64,000 nt of DNA. It comes from an uncultured bacterium. Lineage in GTDB: Bacteria; Bacillota; Clostridia; Oscillospirales; Ruminococcaceae. The position numbers were made by a program, and so were the translations under genes. The DNA is taken from positions 124,001 through 188,000 of the forward strand of contig CAJMSD010000004.1 in the NCBI GenBank assembly GCA_905215965.1, read 5' to 3'. Under the pieces are notes generated by a model that worked only from the letters and a program-made list of their open reading frames with translations, did no database searches and was not told the DNA's origin. Shown in pieces: positions 60,358 through 64,000 of this stretch. Positions within the stretch are counted from its first letter, which is position 1, and each line of letters opens with the position of its first letter.

Positions 60358-61719
60358 TCAGCCTGTAATTTTGCCTATAACTGCCCAGTTTTTCGCCTCA
60401 ATGATCTCAACGTCCACGAAGCTTCCGATAAGCGAGCTGTCGCCCTCGAATTCTACTATAATAAACTCATTGCTTTTTCCGGTAAGAAAGCCCTCATGCT
60501 TTTTGCTCACGCCCTCGGCAAGAACGCGCATTTTTCTGCCGACAAAGCGCTTATAGCTTTCGGAGCTGATACTGCGCTGGAGCTCCAGCAGAGCTCTCAT
60601 TCGGCGGCTTTTTGTCTCGTCGGAAATTTTATCGACGATCTCGGCAGCTTTTGTTCCCGTGCGCTTTGAATATATAAACGAATAGATATTATCGTAACCT
60701 ACGCGCTTCATGAGTTTAAGAGTATCGTCAAAATCATCGTCGCTCTCGTTAGGGAAGCCTACAATTATATCGGTAGTGAACGAAAAATCGGGAATACGGC
60801 TGCGCAGATAATCGACCGTTTCGAGGTACTTTTCCACGGTATAGCGTCTGTTCATAGCGCTGAGGATATTGTTGCTGCCGCTCTGCACGGGAAGATGAAG
60901 GTGCTTTCCGACCTTATCGCATTCGATGATAGCATCAAGCAGCTCCTTAGACGCGTCTTTCGGGTGCGACGACATGAATCTTATCACAAAATCGCCCTCA
61001 ATTTCATTGAGTCTGCGCAGAAGCTGAGGAAAGCTTATCTCGCCGCCAAGGTCATTGCCGTAAGAATTGACGTTTTGTCCGAGCAGCATGATCTCCTTGT
61101 AGCCGTCAGCGGCAAGCTGAGTGACCTCGCGGATAATGTCCTCGGGACGTCTGCTGCGCTCCCTGCCGCGGACATACGGAACGATACAGTAGGTACAAAA
61201 ATTATTGCAGCCGAACATTATGGGAACTGAAGCCTTAAAGCTGCTTTCCCTGACTTGCTCTGCGACCTCGGAAAAACCGGAATACTCGTTTGTATCGGAA
61301 GAAAATTTCTTTCCTTCAAGGCAGTCGAGCAGAAGCCGCGGAAGCGAACCGAGTGCAGATGTGCCGAGAACGAAATCGACCTGAGAATATGATTTCTTTA
61401 TCTTTTCCGAAATGTGCTCCTGAGCGGTCATGCAGCCGCTTATTCCTATAATGAGCTTCGGATTTTTCTCCTTAAGATGCTTCATGCTGCCGATTATTCC
61501 GAAAACTCTGTCCTCGGCATTCTCGCGTACCGCGCAGGTATTCAGAATTATCAGATCGGCTGATCTCTCGTCGTCGGTAAATTCATAGCCGATCTTTTTG
61601 AGAAGTCCCTTGATCTTTTCACCGTCGGACACATTCAGCTGGCAGCCAAAGCTTCGAACATAAGCCTTATGCGGAAGTCCGCTGCCGATAAGCTCTTTTA
61701 TTTTTTCAATTTCAGTCAC
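60358..61719 (-). CDS. miaB: tRNA-2-methylthio-N6-dimethylallyladenosine synthase
   Basis: 453 residues. The N-terminal UPF0004 domain holds three cysteines (RSFGCQLNVSD, NTCAVRE, GISGCM), the radical-SAM site is FGCNNFCTYCIVP, and a TRAM domain closes the protein. Both [4Fe-4S] sites appear intact. It methylthiolates i6A37 made by MiaA. The start is taken as GTG at 61719, 8 nt after GGAG; another GTG at 61728 is too close to it. A promoter is at 61758-61786. Confidence 0.95.
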   Translation of the reverse strand: MTEIEKIKELIGSGLPHKAYVRSFGCQLNVSDGEKIKGLLKKIGYEFTDDERSADLIILNTCAVRENAEDRVFGIIGSMKHLKEKNPKLIIGISGCMTAQEHISEKIKKSYSQVDFVLGTSALGSLPRLLLDCLEGKKFSSDTNEYSGFSEVAEQVRESSFKASVPIMFGCNNFCTYCIVPYVRGRERSRRPEDIIREVTQLAADGYKEIMLLGQNVNSYGNDLGGEISFPQLLRRLNEIEGDFVIRFMSSHPKDASKELLDAIIECDKVGKHLHLPVQSGSNNILSAMNRRYTVEKYLETVDYLRSRIPDFSFTTDIIVGFPNESDDDFDDTLKLMKRVGYDNIYSFIYSKRTGTKAAEIVDKISDETKSRRMRALLELQRSISSESYKRFVGRKMRVLAEGVSKKHEGFLTGKSNEFIIVEFEGDSSLIGSFVDVEIIEAKNWAVIGKITG

Positions 61720-61757
61720 ATATAACACTCCTAAACGCCTAATAACCCATAGTAAGT

Positions 61758-61786
61758 ATTATATCACAGATTTCCGAAAATGTCTA
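61758..61786 (-). promoter_or_regulatory. promoter of miaB
   Basis: On the minus strand TAGACA (61786-61781), 17 nt, TATAAT (61763-61758). Confidence 0.7.
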
Positions 61787-61828
61787 CACAATTTTAAATT
61801 ATACACCGAAAATCTTCCCGACAAAAGA

Positions 61829-61860
61829 GAAAACAGGAATGCTTTCACATTCCTGTTTTC
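61829..61860 (-). terminator. hairpin terminator after the pectate lyase gene
   Basis: GAAAACAGGAAT (61829-61840) pairs perfectly with ATTCCTGTTTTC (61849-61860). On the minus strand it is followed by TCTTTTG, a modest U-tract. Confidence 0.65.
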
Positions 61861-61884
61861 AAAATGTATATTATTGTGGAACCA

Positions 61885-64000
61885 TCATAAGGTTGATTCC
61901 GGAAGAGAGGGCGTGATCAGTGCAAGGTACTTCTGAACCGATATAGCATCGTTTACGCTTATTCCGTCTCCGCGCTGATAAACATCGCATATGTTAATAA
62001 CTTCCGGAGTGAAAGGATATGCTGCGGGGTCTGCACAGTGACAGAGAATAAGTACGACATCGTCAATAGTTACAGTACCGTTTCCGTCAGCGTCGCCGTA
62101 AACTCCTGTAGGCGGTAAAGTTGTAGATGTGGTGGTTGTGGTAGTAGTAGTTGTTGTTGTTGTGGCTGTTGTCGTGGTTGTTGTGGAAACTTCTCCGTTT
62201 GGCGAATAAACCATATAGAACAGGTTAGCAGAATCGGCTTTGGCAACCGTATGGCTTCCTGCCGAAAGATCAGCGGAAATTATTCCGTCTCCCGACGATG
62301 TATACTTTGTGCCGTCGATCTTGACCGTTGCACTCGGCTCAACAAATACAAGAGTAAGCTTTCCTGCCGAAGGCGCGTTAAAGTTAATGCTTGTAGCCGT
62401 TTCCATCTTCAGACACTGTGTCAGGTTGAGTCCTGCGTATGAAACGCTGCCCTTGGAGGTTGAAAGGTTGCCTGAGATCGTATAGAAATCGCTTGCTGTT
62501 CCGTTTAATGTAAAGTTGTGAACATAGCCGCCTGCAACGATCGGAGCGTCTGTGCCCTTTGTAGTAGTCGTTGTCTGAGAGCCTGTTGAACCGCCGTTTG
62601 TTGTGGTTGTTGTCTGAATGATCTGCGAGCCGTCGTACATATGATAACCGACAGAAGAATAAGCGCCGTTTGACGGGGTTTCAGCAAATCCGCCCGGATT
62701 CGGAGAACCGTCGGCATTTCTCCATGCCTTATGGAAGTCTGTGCCCATTGCCGGTACGCTGAGATTAATGAAATCGGAATCGGAAGGAGTTATAACAGAT
62801 CCGAGCTTTGCTCCGTTTGTCATAGTCTCACTTGACGCAAAATAATATTTGCTGTTATAGTAAATTGTATTTACTGCCTTGCCGACAAGCTTATCGTTTG
62901 AAACCTTTATGCCGGCAGCTCCAAGGCTCGAAACCTTTGAAGTATTCATGTATGACATTACGTTTGTGAAAAGAGTTGTGGTATCGGTGCAGCGGTAGCA
63001 TGAAAGGTTCGGCTTTCCGTTTCCGCCTACGCCGTTATTGTATGCCGTACAATTTGTAAGGCTGCCGAGAAGCGGATTGTTGTTATCGGTAAAACCGCAG
63101 TTGAGATTCTCAAATGCAAGACAGTTTTCAAGAACATGAGCGCTGCCTACTCCCGAACCTCCGAGCTTGAAACCGTTACCGTCGCAATTGCCGTAGCCCT
63201 CGCCGAATTCCGTAAATCCGTTTCTGAATGCGATACAGTTTTTAAGAGTTACGATACCGATAGAGCCTGTATCCGTCTTTGCAAAGAGATCCCAGCCGTC
63301 GTCGGAGTTGTTGTAAGCCATACATCCGTCGAATACATTGCCGTTGCCGCAGGTAAGCTTAGCTGCAAATCCGTCGGCATTTTCCATTGATTCATTATCG
63401 CAGTTATTCTTTGAAGTACAGTTCAGTATGTAATTGTTTGAAGGCCAGTCTGCAATACTTGCTGCACTTGTATTGTATCTTGAGATCTGAAGTCCCGTGT
63501 CCTGATTATCATTGAAGATCATCATCTCAATTATATTGTTGTTGCCTGAGAGAAGCATACCGTTATCGGCAGCCTTTTCAATTTCAAAGCCCTTGAAATG
63601 CCAGTAATCGCCGTCAAGAACTATACCGCGCTTGCTTCCGTCGGCAGCTCCCTGTCCCGAGAAATTCCATACTACCTCAGCTCCGGGATAAGCGAAAACA
63701 TTTTTATATTTTCCCGACGAGCCGCTGTTGGAATCGCTGATAAGGATAGTTTCGCTGAAATTATAAGTACCGTCAAGAAGATAAACAGTACCGCCTGCCT
63801 TTACCGAATTTATAGCCGAAAGAGCGTCTGTAGGCTTGCTCATGGAGCTTCCGTCTCCGCCGCCGTTAGGTGAAGCGTAGATAACGTCCGTTGTTGCAAT
63901 AACAGCACTTGTTGTAGTTGTAACAGTTGGAGTCTTTGTTGTTGAAACGGTAGTAACAACAGGAGCTTTGGTCGTAGTTGTTGTCGAAACAGAACCCGTG
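61885..64000 (-). CDS. dockerin-bearing pectate lyase (PL9-like), 5' end outside the window
   Basis: The frame is open to the window edge, so the Met at 63843 is internal: upstream codons encode a Thr/Val-rich linker and then DVIYASPNGGGDGSS, the usual beginning of a PL9 domain. The PL9 part is a right-handed beta helix of about 380 residues (TVYLLDGTYNFSETI, NADGFAAKLTCGNGN, NNSDDGWDLFAKTDTG, GNCDGNGFKLGG). A beta-sandwich module of about 110 residues (GGYVHNFTLNGTASDFYTI to SANLFYMVYSP) follows a short Thr linker; it may bind carbohydrate. A second poly-Thr linker leads to a dockerin (DADGNGTVTIDDV, DVYQRGDGISVNDAI) similar to that of the GH5 enzyme. Another module is probably present beyond the window. 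It would cleave pectic polymers on the cellulosome. Confidence 0.9.
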   Translation of the reverse strand, partial: TGSVSTTTTTKAPVVTTVSTTKTPTVTTTTSAVIATTDVIYASPNGGGDGSSMSKPTDALSAINSVKAGGTVYLLDGTYNFSETILISDSNSGSSGKYKNVFAYPGAEVVWNFSGQGAADGSKRGIVLDGDYWHFKGFEIEKAADNGMLLSGNNNIIEMMIFNDNQDTGLQISRYNTSAASIADWPSNNYILNCTSKNNCDNESMENADGFAAKLTCGNGNVFDGCMAYNNSDDGWDLFAKTDTGSIGIVTLKNCIAFRNGFTEFGEGYGNCDGNGFKLGGSGVGSAHVLENCLAFENLNCGFTDNNNPLLGSLTNCTAYNNGVGGNGKPNLSCYRCTDTTTLFTNVMSYMNTSKVSSLGAAGIKVSNDKLVGKAVNTIYYNSKYYFASSETMTNGAKLGSVITPSDSDFINLSVPAMGTDFHKAWRNADGSPNPGGFAETPSNGAYSSVGYHMYDGSQIIQTTTTTNGGSTGSQTTTTTKGTDAPIVAGGYVHNFTLNGTASDFYTISGNLSTSKGSVSYAGLNLTQCLKMETATSINFNAPSAGKLTLVFVEPSATVKIDGTKYTSSGDGIISADLSAGSHTVAKADSANLFYMVYSPNGEVSTTTTTTATTTTTTTTTTTTSTTLPPTGVYGDADGNGTVTIDDVVLILCHCADPAAYPFTPEVINICDVYQRGDGISVNDAISVQKYLALITPSLPESTL

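Noticed and set aside
1..64000. tRNA, rRNA, CRISPR array, prophage or transposase genes
   Set aside because: None was recognised by reading; short tRNAs could still be missed without a covariance search.

Overview
The window looks like a chromosomal segment of a cellulosome-bearing Ruminococcus or a close Oscillospiraceae/Clostridia relative. The reasons are: four proteins with C-terminal dockerins (a GH5 cellulase, a PL9-like pectate lyase and two leucine-rich-repeat proteins), Thr-rich linkers, clostridial gene orders (DUF512-der-plsY-gpsA, yggS-sepF-ylmH-divIVA-ileS-lspA-rluD, mutL-mutS-ylbF-miaB), sporulation-type genes (yqfC, yqfD, ylbJ-like), strong AGGAGG-type ribosome binding sites and sigma-A promoters that nearly always have a 17-nt spacer. 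The species assignment is inference. No rRNA, tRNA, CRISPR array, transposase or prophage was seen.

Layout. 0-6 kb: end of an unknown gene, an ArsC/Spx-like protein, a NifU-like scaffold with a GGGtGRT protein, an asparagine-synthase-like protein lacking the N-terminal nucleophile, and a MATE exporter. 6-13 kb (minus): yceD-rpmF, then DUF512-der-plsY-gpsA, a mini P-loop protein and pgi. 13-17.7 kb: three D,D-carboxypeptidase-family genes, only one with an intact active site, and an unknown protein with an apparently eroded P-loop. 17.8-24 kb (minus): two tandem LRR-dockerin proteins, ispE, an aminotransferase, an Lrp regulator and a PHP phosphoesterase. 24-30.4 kb: ACT-PFL-kinase operon, a lipoprotein/membrane protein, yqfCD and a ylbJ-like gene. 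30.5-35.4 kb (plus): GH5 cellulase, galK and a damaged galT.

35.5-41 kb (minus): MoxR ATPase, DUF58, transglutaminase and a DUF308 membrane protein. 41-49 kb (minus): ileS-lspA-rluD-HAD-lipoprotein, a 58-residue pilin-helix-like protein and a two-subunit transketolase. 49-54.3 kb (minus): miaA, hfq, a HlyD-like protein and the division cluster yggS-sepF-ylmH-divIVA. 54.3-61.7 kb (minus): mismatch repair mutS-mutL with ylbF and miaB. 61.9 kb to the end: a pectate lyase-dockerin gene running off the window.

The parts most worth a second look are: the cluster of two apparent pseudo-carboxypeptidases around one active enzyme; two dispersed palindromic repeat families (F1, about 40-50 bp; F2, up to 165 bp foldback elements) that sit at 3' ends of genes and sometimes supply the stop codon; galT carrying both a 90-bp internal repeat insertion and a one-base homopolymer shift; a hairpin lying exactly between the Shine-Dalgarno sequence and the start codon of ileS; and the 58-residue headless-pilin-like protein.
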